64,000 nt of DNA, from contig NZ_LMUW01000023.1 in the NCBI RefSeq assembly GCF_009765735.1, forward strand, positions 1-64,000, in the 5' to 3' direction. Both the position numbers and the translations under genes were made by a program. How positions within the stretch are numbered: position 1 is the stretch's first letter; the number at the start of each line of letters is the position of its first letter. Source of the DNA: Xenophilus sp. L33 (lineage in GTDB: Bacteria; Pseudomonadota; Gammaproteobacteria; Burkholderiales; Burkholderiaceae_C). The notes below the pieces were generated by a model, which did no database searches, was not told the origin of the DNA, and was given only the letters and a program-made list of their open reading frames with translations. Below are positions 24,025 to 33,050 of the stretch, one piece after another.

Positions 24025-25386
24025 TCAATGTCCGCCGATATAGATGAACTTGAAGAGGAACACACCACCGATCAGCCACACCATCCAGTGCACCTTGGCC
24101 GCCTGGCCGGTGAACAGCTTCAGCACCGCGTAGGTGATGAAGCCGAAGGCCAGGCCGTTGGCGATGGAATAGGTGAAGGGCATGACCAGCGCCGTGACGG
24201 CGGCCGGAATGACCTCGGTGGTGTCGTCCCAATCCAGTTCGGTCAATTCCCTAAGCATCAAACAGGCCACGAAGAAGAGCGCGGGTGCCGTGGCATAGGC
24301 CGGCACCGCGCCGGCCAGCGGCGAGATCACCAGCGCCGCCAGGAACAGCACGGCCACGGTGAGCGCGGTCAGGCCGGTGCGGCCGCCGGCCTGCACCCCG
24401 GCCGCGCTCTCGACATAGGCGGTGGTGCTGGAGGTGCCGAGCAGCGAGCCGGCGAAGATCGCGCCGCTGTCGGCCAGGAGCGCCTTGTTGAGCCGCTCCA
24501 TGCGGCCCGGCACCAGGAGGCCGGCGCGCCGCGCCACGCCCATCAGGGTGCCGGTGGCGTCGAACAGCTCGACCAGGAAGAACACCAGAATCACGTTCAG
24601 GATGCCGCCCGAGAGCGCCGCCTTGATGTCCAGCTGCAGGAAGGTCGGCGCGATCGACGGCGGTGCCGCGAAGACGCCGTGGAACACGTTGCCGCCGAAG
24701 AAGAAGGAGGCGATGGTCACCGCCACGATGCCGATCAGGATCGCCCCCGGCACCTTCAGCCGGTCGAGCACCACGATCAGGAAGAAGCCGATCGTCGCCA
24801 GCACCGCCTCGGGCGTGTGCAGGTCGCCGAGCGTGACGTAGGTGGCCTTCGACGCGGCCACGATGCCGGCGCTCTTCAACGCGATGATCGCCAGGAAGAG
24901 CCCGATGCCCACCGTGATCGCGACCCGGATCGAATGCGGGATGCCGCGGATGATCAGCTCGCGCAGGCGGAACACGGTCACCAGCAGGAAGAGGCAACCC
25001 GAGACGAACACCGCGCCCAGCGCCGCCTGCCAGGTGAAGCCCATCTGGCCGACCACCACGTAGGCGAAGTAGGCGTTCAGGCCCATGCCCGGCGCCAGCG
25101 CGATCGGGTAGTTGGCGTAGAGCGCCATGATCGCGCTGCCGAGCGCCGCGATCAGGCAGGTGGCGACGAACACCGCCTCCTTCGGCATGCCGGCGTCGCC
25201 GAGGATCGCGGGGTTGACGAAGATGATGTAGGCCATCGTCAGGAAGGTCGTGAGGCCCGCGACCAGCTCGGTGCGCACGGTGGTGCCGTGCTCGCCGAGC
25301 TTGAAGAAGCGTTCGGCCCAGCCGCTGCCCGTGCTGGGTGTGATGGCGCGTCGATCGAGGTCGAGCGCTTGGTTTGTCCGGTTCAT
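24025..25386 (-). CDS. NCS2-family purine permease (AzgA/PbuG-like)
   Basis: A 453-residue membrane carrier of the adenine/guanine/hypoxanthine branch. The motifs fit: a FFKLGEHGTTVRTELVAGLTTFLTMAYI N-terminus, NAYFAY, GSLLGTSSTTAYVESAAGVQAGGRTGL and FDATGTL. It imports free purine bases by proton symport. It lies between a LysR regulator and the nucleoside ABC genes, so the operon can take up both bases and nucleosides. Confidence 0.93.
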   Translation of the reverse strand: MNRTNQALDLDRRAITPSTGSGWAERFFKLGEHGTTVRTELVAGLTTFLTMAYIIFVNPAILGDAGMPKEAVFVATCLIAALGSAIMALYANYPIALAPGMGLNAYFAYVVVGQMGFTWQAALGAVFVSGCLFLLVTVFRLRELIIRGIPHSIRVAITVGIGLFLAIIALKSAGIVAASKATYVTLGDLHTPEAVLATIGFFLIVVLDRLKVPGAILIGIVAVTIASFFFGGNVFHGVFAAPPSIAPTFLQLDIKAALSGGILNVILVFFLVELFDATGTLMGVARRAGLLVPGRMERLNKALLADSGAIFAGSLLGTSSTTAYVESAAGVQAGGRTGLTALTVAVLFLAALVISPLAGAVPAYATAPALFFVACLMLRELTELDWDDTTEVIPAAVTALVMPFTYSIANGLAFGFITYAVLKLFTGQAAKVHWMVWLIGGVFLFKFIYIGGH

Positions 25387-25462
25387 CGCTTGTCTGTCTC
25401 CGTCTCTTTGTGGGTGGCGTTCTTTTCGGGGTCGCGGCGCCGTTGCGACTTCATGGGTTCGG

Positions 25463-26407
25463 TCAGGGCGTCGCGGCCACCGGCCGCAGCGAGGCGGCCA
25501 CCGACTTGATGCGTTCGCGCAGCCAGCGCGCCGAACTCGACGAATGGGAGCGCTCGTGCCACAGCTGGTAGTACATGAGGCGCGGCAGCGCCAGCGGGCA
25601 AGGCAGGATCGCGACCGGCAGCCGGTCGAGGAAGCGCTCGCAATACTGGCGGCCGCTGGTCAGCACCAGGAGGCTGGAGGCGACCATGTCCGGGATCAGC
25701 CCGAAGTGCGCGCAGCGCGCCATGATGTTGCGCTGCCGGCCGAGCTCGTCGAGCATCTGGTCGATGATGCCGCGGGCGCCCGGATGCAGCGGCGTCGGCG
25801 CGATGTGCTCGGCGGCCAGCCAGCTGTCGAGGTCCCAGCCGCGGCGCACCGCCGGATGGTCCTTGCTCACCATCGACACCACCTCGTCGCCGAAGAGCCG
25901 GGCCATGTGCAGGTCTTCCGGCGGCTTGAGCCAGTTGCCGATGACCACGTCGACCTGGCCGAGCGACAGGTGGTTGTGATAGTCCGAGTCGGGGCTGAGC
26001 GGGTGGATCTCGATGTGGCAGAGCGGCGCCTGGCTCTTGATCTGCGCCACCAGCAGCGGCAGGAACTGCGGGTCGAGGTAGTCGCTCGCGGCGATGCGGA
26101 AGGTGGTCGCCGCGCTCTGCGGGTCGAAGCCGCGCGCATCGCTGAACAACACCTCGGCCGCGCGCAGGATCTCCGCGGCCGGCTCGATCATCCGGAGCCC
26201 GGCATCGGTCGGCACCATGCCCGAGCCGGAGCGCACCAGCAGCGGGTCGCCCGACAGGTCGCGCAGCCGCTTCAGCGCGGCCGAGACGGCCGGCTGGTAC
26301 ATGCCCAGGCGGATGGCGGCGCGCGAGACGCTGCGGTCGGTCAACACGGTATGAAGCACTCGGATGAGATGAAGATCGATCTTGTCGAGAAGCGCCTGGT
26401 CTCTCAT
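25463..26407 (-). CDS. LysR-family regulator, probably of purine genes
   Basis: A 314-residue LysR regulator with helix-turn-helix RSVSRAAIRLGMYQPAVSAALKRLRD (about 26-51) and an effector domain opening TFRIAASDYLDPQFLPLL. It belongs to the group that precedes catabolic operons. It lies between xdhB (65 bp upstream) and the NCS2 permease (76 bp downstream), all on the minus strand. Control of the xdh and transporter genes by a purine intermediate is inferred from position. Confidence 0.88.
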   Translation of the reverse strand: MRDQALLDKIDLHLIRVLHTVLTDRSVSRAAIRLGMYQPAVSAALKRLRDLSGDPLLVRSGSGMVPTDAGLRMIEPAAEILRAAEVLFSDARGFDPQSAATTFRIAASDYLDPQFLPLLVAQIKSQAPLCHIEIHPLSPDSDYHNHLSLGQVDVVIGNWLKPPEDLHMARLFGDEVVSMVSKDHPAVRRGWDLDSWLAAEHIAPTPLHPGARGIIDQMLDELGRQRNIMARCAHFGLIPDMVASSLLVLTSGRQYCERFLDRLPVAILPCPLALPRLMYYQLWHERSHSSSSARWLRERIKSVAASLRPVAATP

Positions 26408-26472
26408 GACTGCCCGCCGTGGTCTGTGTTTTGCGGGCAGTTATACAGCGCTGCAATCACATGGGGCTGCCC

Positions 26473-28899
26473 TCAGGCGGCGGCGTCCTGCACCGCGGTG
26501 ATGGCCCGCAGGATCGACTCGCTGGTGGCCGGCGCGCGCAGCGGCGGGTCGGCGCGATGGCCGCCCACCGACGACACCGCGTCGCGGATCGCGAAGAAGA
26601 CCGAGAAGGGCAGCAGGAGCGGCGGCTCGCCGACCGCCTTGCTGCGGTGGATCGAGTCTTCGAAGTTGCGGCCCTCGAAGAGGCGCGCGTTGAACACCGG
26701 CGGGCAGTCGTTGGCCGTCGGGATCTTGTAGGTGCTCGGCGCGTGGGTGCTGAGCATGCCGGTCTTCGGATGCCAGACCAGCTCCTCGGTGGTGAGCCAG
26801 CCCATGCCCTGGATGAAGGCACCCTCGACCTGGCCGATGTCCAGCGCCGGGTTCAGCGACTTGCCGGCGTCGTGCAGGATGTCGGCGCGCAGCAGCTTCC
26901 ATTCGCCGGTGAGGGTGTCGACCACCACCTCGCTCACCGCCGCGCCGTAGGCGTAGTAGAAGAAGGGCCGGCCGAACATCTTGTCCTTGTCCCAGCTGAG
27001 GCCCGGCGTGGCGTAGAAGCCGTCCGACCACAGCTGCACCCGGTCGAGGTAGGCCTCGCCGACCACCGTGCTGAACTGCAGCACGCGGCCGTTGACGGTC
27101 ACCTTGTCGTTGGCGAAGCGCACGTCGGCCGCCTCGCCGCCGTGGCGCGCCGCGGCGCACGCCGCCAGCCGCTCGCGGATCTGCCGCGCGGCGTCCTGCG
27201 CGGCCTTGCCGTTCAGGTCGGCGCCGGTGGAGGCGGCCGTCGCCGAGGTGTTGGCGACCTTCTGGGTGTCGGTGGCGGTGACCCGCACGCTCTCGAAGCT
27301 CACGCCCAGTTCGTGCGCGACCACCTGGGCGACCTTGGTGTTGAGGCCCTGGCCCATCTCGGTGCCGCCGTGGTTCACCAGGATCGAGCCGTCGGTGTAG
27401 ACGTGCACCAGCGCGCCGGCCTGGTTGAAATGCTTGACGTTGAAGGAGATGCCGAACTTCAGCGGCGCCAGCGCGATGCCGCGCTTGAGCACCGGGCTCC
27501 TGGCGTTGAAGGCGGCGATCTCGTCGCGCCGCGCGCGGTAGCCGCTGGTCTCCTCCAGCTCGGCGACCAGCTCGTGGATGATGTTGTCGCTGACCGTCTG
27601 GCCGTAGGGCGTGACGTTGTTCTCGCCCTTGCCGTAGAAGTTGACCCGGCGCACGTCGAGCGGATCGCGGCCCAGCTGCCGCGCCACGCTGTCCATGATG
27701 TTCTCGATCGCGATCGCGCCCTGCGGGCCGCCGAAGCCGCGGAAGGCGGTGTTGCTCTGCGTGTTGGTCTTGCCCGAGAAGCCGTGCATCGAGACGTCGG
27801 GCAGCCAGTAGGCGTTGTCGAAGTGGCAGAGCGCCCGGGTCATCACCGGGCCCGACAGGTCGGCCGAGTGGCCGGCGCGCGAGACCATCGTGATCTCGGC
27901 GCCGAGGATGCGGCCCTCGTCGTCGAAGCCGACTTCGTATTCGTACCAGAAGCAGTGGCGCCGGCCGGTGATCATGAAGTCGTCGTCGCGGTCCAGCCGC
28001 AGCTTGACCGGCCGCTGCAGGTGGTTCGCCGCCACCGCGGCGACGCAGGCGAAGAGGCCCGACTGCGATTCCTTGCCGCCGAAGCCGCCACCCATGCGCC
28101 GGCATTCGACGTGCACCTCGTTCGCGTGCAGGTGCAGCGCATGCGCGACCAGGTGCTGCATCTCGCTCGGATGCTGGGTCGAGCAGTGCACGTGCATCGT
28201 GCCGCCCTCCTTCGGGATCGCGTAGCTGATCTGGCCCTCGAGGTAGAACTGCTCCTGGCCGCCGACGTCCAGCTCGGCCTTCAGCCGGTGCGGTGCGCGG
28301 GCGATCGCGGCCTGCGCGCCGCCCTCGCTGGTGCTGCGCACCAGGTGCATCGGCGGCACCACGTACTGGCCCTTGGCGTGGGCGTCGCGCGGGGTGAGCA
28401 CCGGCGGCTCGGCGTCCACCACGATGGCGTTGCGAGCGCGCGCGGCGGCTCGGCGGGCGGCATCGCGGGTCTCGGCGATCACCGCGAAGACCGGCTGGCC
28501 CAGGTAGCGGATCTCGCCGTCGCACAGGATCGGGTCGTCGTGGATGATCGAGCCGCAGTCGTTGCTGCCCGGGATGTCGGCGGCGCTCAGCACCGCGACC
28601 ACGCCCGGCTGCGCCCGGATGAGTTCGAGGTCGACGCTCTTCAGCCGGCCGGCGGCCACCGGCGACAGGCCGAGCGCGCAATGCAGCGTGCCGGCCAGTT
28701 CCGGGATGTCGTCGATGTAGGTCGCCTCGCCGGCCACGTGCAGCCCGGCCGATTCGTGCGGCCGGCTGATGCCCACGCGGGCACCGTCGTCGTGCGCCTT
28801 GGCCTCGGCGCCGACGTCGATGCGGGCCTTGGCGTTGGCGAGGTAGTCGGCGAAGGCCTCGGCCGACTGGAAGAGGCCCGGGTCGATCGGTTTGTTCAT
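26473..28899 (-). CDS. xdhB: Xanthine dehydrogenase, molybdopterin-binding subunit
   Basis: Oxidises hypoxanthine to xanthine and xanthine to urate at a molybdenum centre. An 808-residue large subunit with the Moco-binding RMGGGFGGKESQ, the FRGFGGPQG segment, GGTEMGQGLNTKV and the C-terminal catalytic-glutamate region VEGAFIQGMGW. It starts one base after the xdhA stop. The maturation factor XdhC is not here but at 51.7 kb, an unusual separation of about 21 kb. Confidence 0.96.
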   Translation of the reverse strand: MNKPIDPGLFQSAEAFADYLANAKARIDVGAEAKAHDDGARVGISRPHESAGLHVAGEATYIDDIPELAGTLHCALGLSPVAAGRLKSVDLELIRAQPGVVAVLSAADIPGSNDCGSIIHDDPILCDGEIRYLGQPVFAVIAETRDAARRAAARARNAIVVDAEPPVLTPRDAHAKGQYVVPPMHLVRSTSEGGAQAAIARAPHRLKAELDVGGQEQFYLEGQISYAIPKEGGTMHVHCSTQHPSEMQHLVAHALHLHANEVHVECRRMGGGFGGKESQSGLFACVAAVAANHLQRPVKLRLDRDDDFMITGRRHCFWYEYEVGFDDEGRILGAEITMVSRAGHSADLSGPVMTRALCHFDNAYWLPDVSMHGFSGKTNTQSNTAFRGFGGPQGAIAIENIMDSVARQLGRDPLDVRRVNFYGKGENNVTPYGQTVSDNIIHELVAELEETSGYRARRDEIAAFNARSPVLKRGIALAPLKFGISFNVKHFNQAGALVHVYTDGSILVNHGGTEMGQGLNTKVAQVVAHELGVSFESVRVTATDTQKVANTSATAASTGADLNGKAAQDAARQIRERLAACAAARHGGEAADVRFANDKVTVNGRVLQFSTVVGEAYLDRVQLWSDGFYATPGLSWDKDKMFGRPFFYYAYGAAVSEVVVDTLTGEWKLLRADILHDAGKSLNPALDIGQVEGAFIQGMGWLTTEELVWHPKTGMLSTHAPSTYKIPTANDCPPVFNARLFEGRNFEDSIHRSKAVGEPPLLLPFSVFFAIRDAVSSVGGHRADPPLRAPATSESILRAITAVQDAAA

Positions 28900-28900
28900 G

Positions 28901-30487
28901 TCAGGCTCCTTCGCCCACGAGGTGAGGCATCACGCTCCAGACGCTGGTCGCCTCCACCGGCAAGGGGTCGACGGTGCGCGTTTCCAGCCACAGCCGCTGC
29001 AGCAGGTTCTGCGCCACCTGGAGCCGGTAGTCGGCGCTGGCGCGCATGTCCGACAAGGGCTTGAAGTCTTCCGCCAGCGCCAGCTTGGCCGCGTTGACAT
29101 TGGCCTGGGTCCAGGGCTTGCCGGTCAGCGCCGCCTCGGCGCGGCCGCCGCGGCGCACGGTCGCGGCCATGCCGCCGTAGGCCAGCCGGATTTCCTTGAC
29201 CACGTCGCCGTCGAGCGAGATCGCAAAGCCGGCGCACAGGGCCGAGATGTCGCAGTCGAAGCGCTTGCTGATCTTGTAGACCCGCACCTGGCGTTGCAGC
29301 GCCGCCAGCGGCACCGCCAGGCCCTGCACGAATTCGCCCGGCTCCATGTGGTTCTTCATGTAGTCGATGTAGAAGTCCGCGAGCGGCATGCGGCGCACCC
29401 GGTCGCCTTTGCGCAATTCGATCTCGGCGTCGAGCGCCATCAGCACCGGCGGCGAGTCGCCGATCGGCGAGCCGTTGGCGACGTTGCCGCCCATGGTGCC
29501 GGCGTGCCGGATCGGCGGCGAGGCGAAGCGCAGCCAGACGTCGGTGAGGCTCGGCACCCGGCGCGTCAGCGCCTGGTAGGCCGCTTCGAGCGAGGCGCCG
29601 GCGCCGATGTAGAGCTCGGCCGTGTCACCCGCGCCCTGCTCCTCGATGCGCTTCATCTCGGCGACGTCGCCGACCGAAATGATGTCGCCGAGGTCGCGGA
29701 ACTGCTTGTTGACCCAGAGGCCGACGTCGGTCGAGCCGGCCAGCAGCTGCGCCGTCGGCTTGGCCAGGCGGAGGGCGGCCAGCTCGGCCAGCGTGCTCGG
29801 GGCGTGGAAATGGTCCATCCGCTGGCCCAGCGGCGCGGCGTAGTCGAAGGTGTCGCCGCGTTCGAGCGTCGAGAGCGCCTGCAGCACCGGCTCGGTGTCC
29901 AGCCGCACGCCGGGCAGGTCGAACATGCGCTGGCCGGCGTCGAGGATCGGGCGGTAGCCGGTGCAGCGGCAGAGGTTGCCGGCCAGGTCGTCGGCCAGCT
30001 GCTGGCGCGTCGGCCGGGTCTCGCCCTCGCAGTGGTGCTCGTAGGTCGACCAGAGCGACATCACGAAGCCCGGCGTGCAGAAGCCGCACTGCGAGCCATG
30101 ACAGTCGACCATCGCCTGCTGCACCGGATGCAGGCGCGTCACCGGGTGCTTCTCGCCCAGGCTCGGATCGGGACCGCGGCCGCACTGGGCCTTCAGGTCC
30201 TCCACGGTGAAGAGCGCCTTGCCGTGCAGGGTCGGCAGGAACTGGATGCAGGCGTTGACCGTCGACAGTCGCAAGCCGCCGACGCTGCCCGCATCGCCCG
30301 GCCGCGCCTTCTCGCCGATCACCACGGTGCATGCACCGCAATCGCCCTCGTTGCAGCCCTCTTTGGTGCCGGTGCAGCGCGCGTCCTCGCGCAGCCAGTC
30401 CAGCACCGAGCGGGTCGGATGCACGCCGCTGACTGCGACGATCCGGCCGCGGTGATAGAAGCGAATGGGTTGGCTGCTCGGGGTCAT
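28901..30487 (-). CDS. xdhA: Xanthine dehydrogenase, iron-sulfur/FAD small subunit
   Basis: A 528-residue electron-transfer subunit. The first [2Fe-2S] cluster uses C45, C50, C53 and C80 (CNEGDCGAC); the second uses C134, C137, C173 and C175 (CGFC and CRC). The FAD domain follows (AGSTDVGLWVNKQF, GGNVANGSPIGDSPP). It is the first gene of the long minus-strand purine run. The upstream 237-bp gap contains a 15-bp dyad at 30584-30598 that may be the control site. Confidence 0.96.
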   Translation of the reverse strand: MTPSSQPIRFYHRGRIVAVSGVHPTRSVLDWLREDARCTGTKEGCNEGDCGACTVVIGEKARPGDAGSVGGLRLSTVNACIQFLPTLHGKALFTVEDLKAQCGRGPDPSLGEKHPVTRLHPVQQAMVDCHGSQCGFCTPGFVMSLWSTYEHHCEGETRPTRQQLADDLAGNLCRCTGYRPILDAGQRMFDLPGVRLDTEPVLQALSTLERGDTFDYAAPLGQRMDHFHAPSTLAELAALRLAKPTAQLLAGSTDVGLWVNKQFRDLGDIISVGDVAEMKRIEEQGAGDTAELYIGAGASLEAAYQALTRRVPSLTDVWLRFASPPIRHAGTMGGNVANGSPIGDSPPVLMALDAEIELRKGDRVRRMPLADFYIDYMKNHMEPGEFVQGLAVPLAALQRQVRVYKISKRFDCDISALCAGFAISLDGDVVKEIRLAYGGMAATVRRGGRAEAALTGKPWTQANVNAAKLALAEDFKPLSDMRASADYRLQVAQNLLQRLWLETRTVDPLPVEATSVWSVMPHLVGEGA

Positions 30488-30583
30488 GCGGTTTCGTGGG
30501 TGGCGGGACGACTCGGGGTGACGTTCAAAAAACGGGCCAACCGGACATTAGGGCTTCGGCGCGTCGCTGGCATACGGTCGGCG

Positions 30584-30598
30584 CCATAGCGCCTATGG
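30584..30598. promoter_or_regulatory. 15-bp inverted repeat upstream of xdhA
   Basis: CCATAG-CGC-CTATGG is a perfect 6-bp-arm dyad 97 bp before the xdhA start and 127 bp before the Asn/Trp-rich gene on the other strand. It contains an ATAG-N3-CTAT core that would suit a LysR-type dimer, and the LysR gene of the locus lies beyond xdhB. The site and binder are inferred from sequence symmetry and position only. Confidence 0.4.
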
Positions 30599-30724
30599 GA
30601 CGATCGATATGCGACGGCCGGGAAAACCCTGGAAACGTCCACATTGTGGCGCCGACCGCACGGACTTCGTCCCTCCGGCGGACCATGCTTGCGCAATGGT
30701 GTCCCGAATGCAATATTCCAAATC

Positions 30725-31108
30725 ATGAAAAAAGTGATTTCGGCCTCCCTCCTGGCGCTCGCCGGCCTGGTCAGCGCCATGCCCGCCTCGGCCCAGTGGC
30801 ACAACAGCTCCGCCTTCGACCGCGACAGCCGCGACTGCAACCGGCGCGGCGTGAACTTCGACCAGTGCATGTGGCAGCGCGGCTGGTCGCGTGGCAACGG
30901 CCATCGCTGGAACCACAACAACAACTGGAACAACAACGGTTGGCACAACCCGCCGAACAACGGCTGGAACAACAACAACAACTGGAACAACTCGCGCAAC
31001 CAGCCGCGCCTGAGCGACATGCAGCAGCGTGCGCTCAACAACTGCGCCCTGCTGCAGCCGTCGGAGCAGCCGCGCTGCCGTGCGACGGTGATGTCGACGG
31101 TGCGCTGA
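30725..31108 (+). CDS. Secreted Asn/Trp-rich low-complexity protein, unknown function
   Basis: A 127-residue protein with a classical signal peptide (MKKVISASLLALAGLVSAMPASA, likely cut near residue 23). The mature part has a paired-cysteine segment (CNRRGVNFDQCMWQRGW), then about residues 58-95 almost wholly Asn, Trp, Gly and His with NNNWNN and NNGW repeats, and a C-terminal part with two more cysteines (NNCALL, QPRCRA) that could make disulfides. I recognise no characterised family. The AAC-rich repeat gives locally lower GC. The ATG is fixed by the signal peptide. Confidence 0.75.
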   Translation: MKKVISASLLALAGLVSAMPASAQWHNSSAFDRDSRDCNRRGVNFDQCMWQRGWSRGNGHRWNHNNNWNNNGWHNPPNNGWNNNNNWNNSRNQPRLSDMQQRALNNCALLQPSEQPRCRATVMSTVR

Positions 31109-31392
31109 AGGCGCTCAGGGCGCGGCCCAGCAGGCGGAGCGACGCCAGCATCAATCAGAAAGTCGGTCAGCGCTTCTCCGCCGATCGCGGGTTGGGCCGC
31201 TCGCGCGCAGCGGCCCGATCCGTCCAGCCAGAGTGCGCCACAGACCGGGACCGAGGCGATACCGCTGCGTCCGTGCCCCGGCCCAGGCAGCACCGGAACG
31301 CTACAGGTAAACGCCAATGGTCCTCCGTCGATTCTTATAAAGAATAACGATATTCGGCCATCGGCCGCCCAGGAACCTCGAGGAGACCGCCC
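31109..31392. other. Intergenic region before the TRAP transporter operon
   Basis: A 284-bp gap. The first 200 bp are GC-rich with no clear gene. The last 80 bp are AT-rich and hold a 15-bp inverted repeat (31331-31345) and the likely dctP promoter. GAGGAGA at 31378-31384 is a good ribosome binding site for the dctP start at 31393. Confidence 0.5.
31331..31345. promoter_or_regulatory. Inverted repeat upstream of dctP-like gene
   Basis: ATTCTT-ATA-AAGAAT is a perfect dyad 48 bp before the TRAP binding-protein ATG. It includes TATAAAG, which may also act as a -10 element, so a repressor bound here would block initiation. No regulator gene adjoins the TRAP operon. Confidence 0.4.
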
Positions 31393-32445
31393 ATGCAAGC
31401 CACCCGTTTCACATCGGCCACCCTGCGCATTGCCACCGCCGTGTCGGCGCTGTCGGCCGCCCTCGCGCTGGTCGCCTGGCCGGCCCAGGCGCAGGACAAG
31501 CCGGTCAACCTCAAGATGTCGAGCTGGGTGCCGGCGCAGCATCCGCTGAACCCGTCGCTGCAGGCCTGGGCCGACGACATCAAGAAGGCCTCGAACGGCA
31601 CGATCACCGCCACCCTGTTCCCGTCGGAGCAGCTGGGCAAGGCCTTCGACCACTACGACATGGCCCGCGACGGCATCGCCGACTTCGCCTACATCAACCC
31701 CGGCTACCAACCCGGCCGCTTCCCGATCATGGCCGGCGCGTCGCTGCCCTTCCTGTTCGCCAACGGCAAGAGCGGCTCCAAGGCGATCGACGAGTGGTAC
31801 CGGCCCTATGCCGCCAAGGAAATGAAGGACGTGCACTTCTGCTTCGCCTTCGTGCACGACCCCGGCACCTTCCATGCGCGCAAGAAGATCCTGCTGCCGA
31901 CCGACATCAAGGGCATGAAGATCCGCCCGGCCACCAGCACCATCGGCCAGATGGTCACCACGCTCGGCGGCACCAACGTGCAGGCCTCGGCGCCGGAGTC
32001 GCGCGACATGCTCGAGCGCGGCGTCGCCGACGCGATCACCTTCCCCTGGGGCTCGGTCGGCCTCTTCGGCATCGACAAGGTGGTGAGCTTCCACATGGAC
32101 GCGCCGCTCTACGTCACGCCCTTCGTCTGGGCGATGAACAAGGACGTCTACGACGGCATGTCGGCGGCCCAGAAGAAGGTGATCGACGACCACTGCACCA
32201 GCGAGTGGGCCGAGCGCGTGGCCGCACCCTGGGCCGATTTCGAATACGCCGGCCGGGCCAAGATCGCCGCCGAGCCGGGCCACGAGATCTACAAGCTGAC
32301 GCCCGAGCAGCTCGACGCGTGGCGCAAGGCGGTCGCGCCGGTCGACGCCCAATGGGCCGACAGCGTGAAGAAGGTCGGCCAGGATCCGAAGGCGGTCATG
32401 GACGGCCTGAAGGCCAGCCTCGCGAAGAACAACGCCGCCCTCTGA
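31393..32445 (+). CDS. TRAP transporter substrate-binding protein (DctP family)
   Basis: A 350-residue periplasmic binding protein. The signal peptide ends PAQA-QDKP (cut near residue 33). The DctP fold is recognisable from LKMSSWVPAQHPLNP, a conserved arginine region (GMKIRPATST) and the C-terminal YAGRAKIA region. It delivers a carboxylate-type substrate to the DctQM membrane subunits encoded next. The substrate is unknown; the adjoining thioesterase hints at an aromatic acid. Confidence 0.9.
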   Translation: MQATRFTSATLRIATAVSALSAALALVAWPAQAQDKPVNLKMSSWVPAQHPLNPSLQAWADDIKKASNGTITATLFPSEQLGKAFDHYDMARDGIADFAYINPGYQPGRFPIMAGASLPFLFANGKSGSKAIDEWYRPYAAKEMKDVHFCFAFVHDPGTFHARKKILLPTDIKGMKIRPATSTIGQMVTTLGGTNVQASAPESRDMLERGVADAITFPWGSVGLFGIDKVVSFHMDAPLYVTPFVWAMNKDVYDGMSAAQKKVIDDHCTSEWAERVAAPWADFEYAGRAKIAAEPGHEIYKLTPEQLDAWRKAVAPVDAQWADSVKKVGQDPKAVMDGLKASLAKNNAAL

Positions 32446-32470
32446 CGTGGACGCACCCGCGGGAGCCGCC

Positions 32471-32995
32471 ATGACGAAACGCGCCACCGGCGTCATGGAC
32501 CGGATGATCAACACGATCGAGTGGCTGGCGGCGCTGTTCGTCGGCATCGTGGCGCTGAACATCTTCATCGGCGTGGTGCTGCGCAAGTTCTTCGACACCT
32601 CGATCCCCGACGGCTACGACTTCGGCCGCATGCTGCTGGGCATCCTGATCTTCTGGGGCATCGCCGCCACAAGCTACCGCGGCGGCCACATCACGGTCGA
32701 CCTGGTCTGGAGCGCGGCCAGCCCGAAGATGAAGCGCTGGATCGACATCTTCGCCACGCTGGTGCTGCTCTTCGTGGTCGCGGTGCAGACCGCCATGCTG
32801 TTCGACAAGGTGCGCGGCACCTACGTCGACCACGTGCTGACCTACGACATGAACATCCCCACCTGGCCGTTCTACGCGATCGCCTGGTGCGGCGACGTCT
32901 CGGCCGTGGTGCTGATCGCGATCCGGACCTACCGGCTGATCTTCCAGCCCGAGCTGCTGCACGACGAAGCGCCCGAACAGAAGGCGGATGAATGA
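32471..32995 (+). CDS. TRAP transporter small permease (DctQ)
   Basis: A 174-residue membrane protein with four hydrophobic segments, as expected for DctQ, including MLLGILIFWGIAATSYRGGHITVDLVW. It bridges the binding protein and the large permease. The ATG at 32471 is preferred to a GTG at 32447 because GGGAG lies five bases before it. The gene ends in overlap with a longer frame of the large permease; the real permease start lies 55 bp further on. Confidence 0.9.
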   Translation: MTKRATGVMDRMINTIEWLAALFVGIVALNIFIGVVLRKFFDTSIPDGYDFGRMLLGILIFWGIAATSYRGGHITVDLVWSAASPKMKRWIDIFATLVLLFVVAVQTAMLFDKVRGTYVDHVLTYDMNIPTWPFYAIAWCGDVSAVVLIAIRTYRLIFQPELLHDEAPEQKADE

Positions 32996-33050
32996 GCCGC
33001 CCGGCCGCTCCGAAGGCGATTGCCGCAGCGCTGCTGCGCGGAGGCTCTCC

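Noticed and set aside
26419-29064. Very long open frame opposite xdhB
   Set aside because: A GC-bias shadow: the opposite strand encodes a full xanthine dehydrogenase subunit, and this frame is His/Arg/Val-rich with no recognisable domain.
30901-31010. AAC-rich repeat considered as a noncoding satellite
   Set aside because: It keeps one frame with a signal peptide and a stop, so it is the coding part of the Asn/Trp-rich protein.
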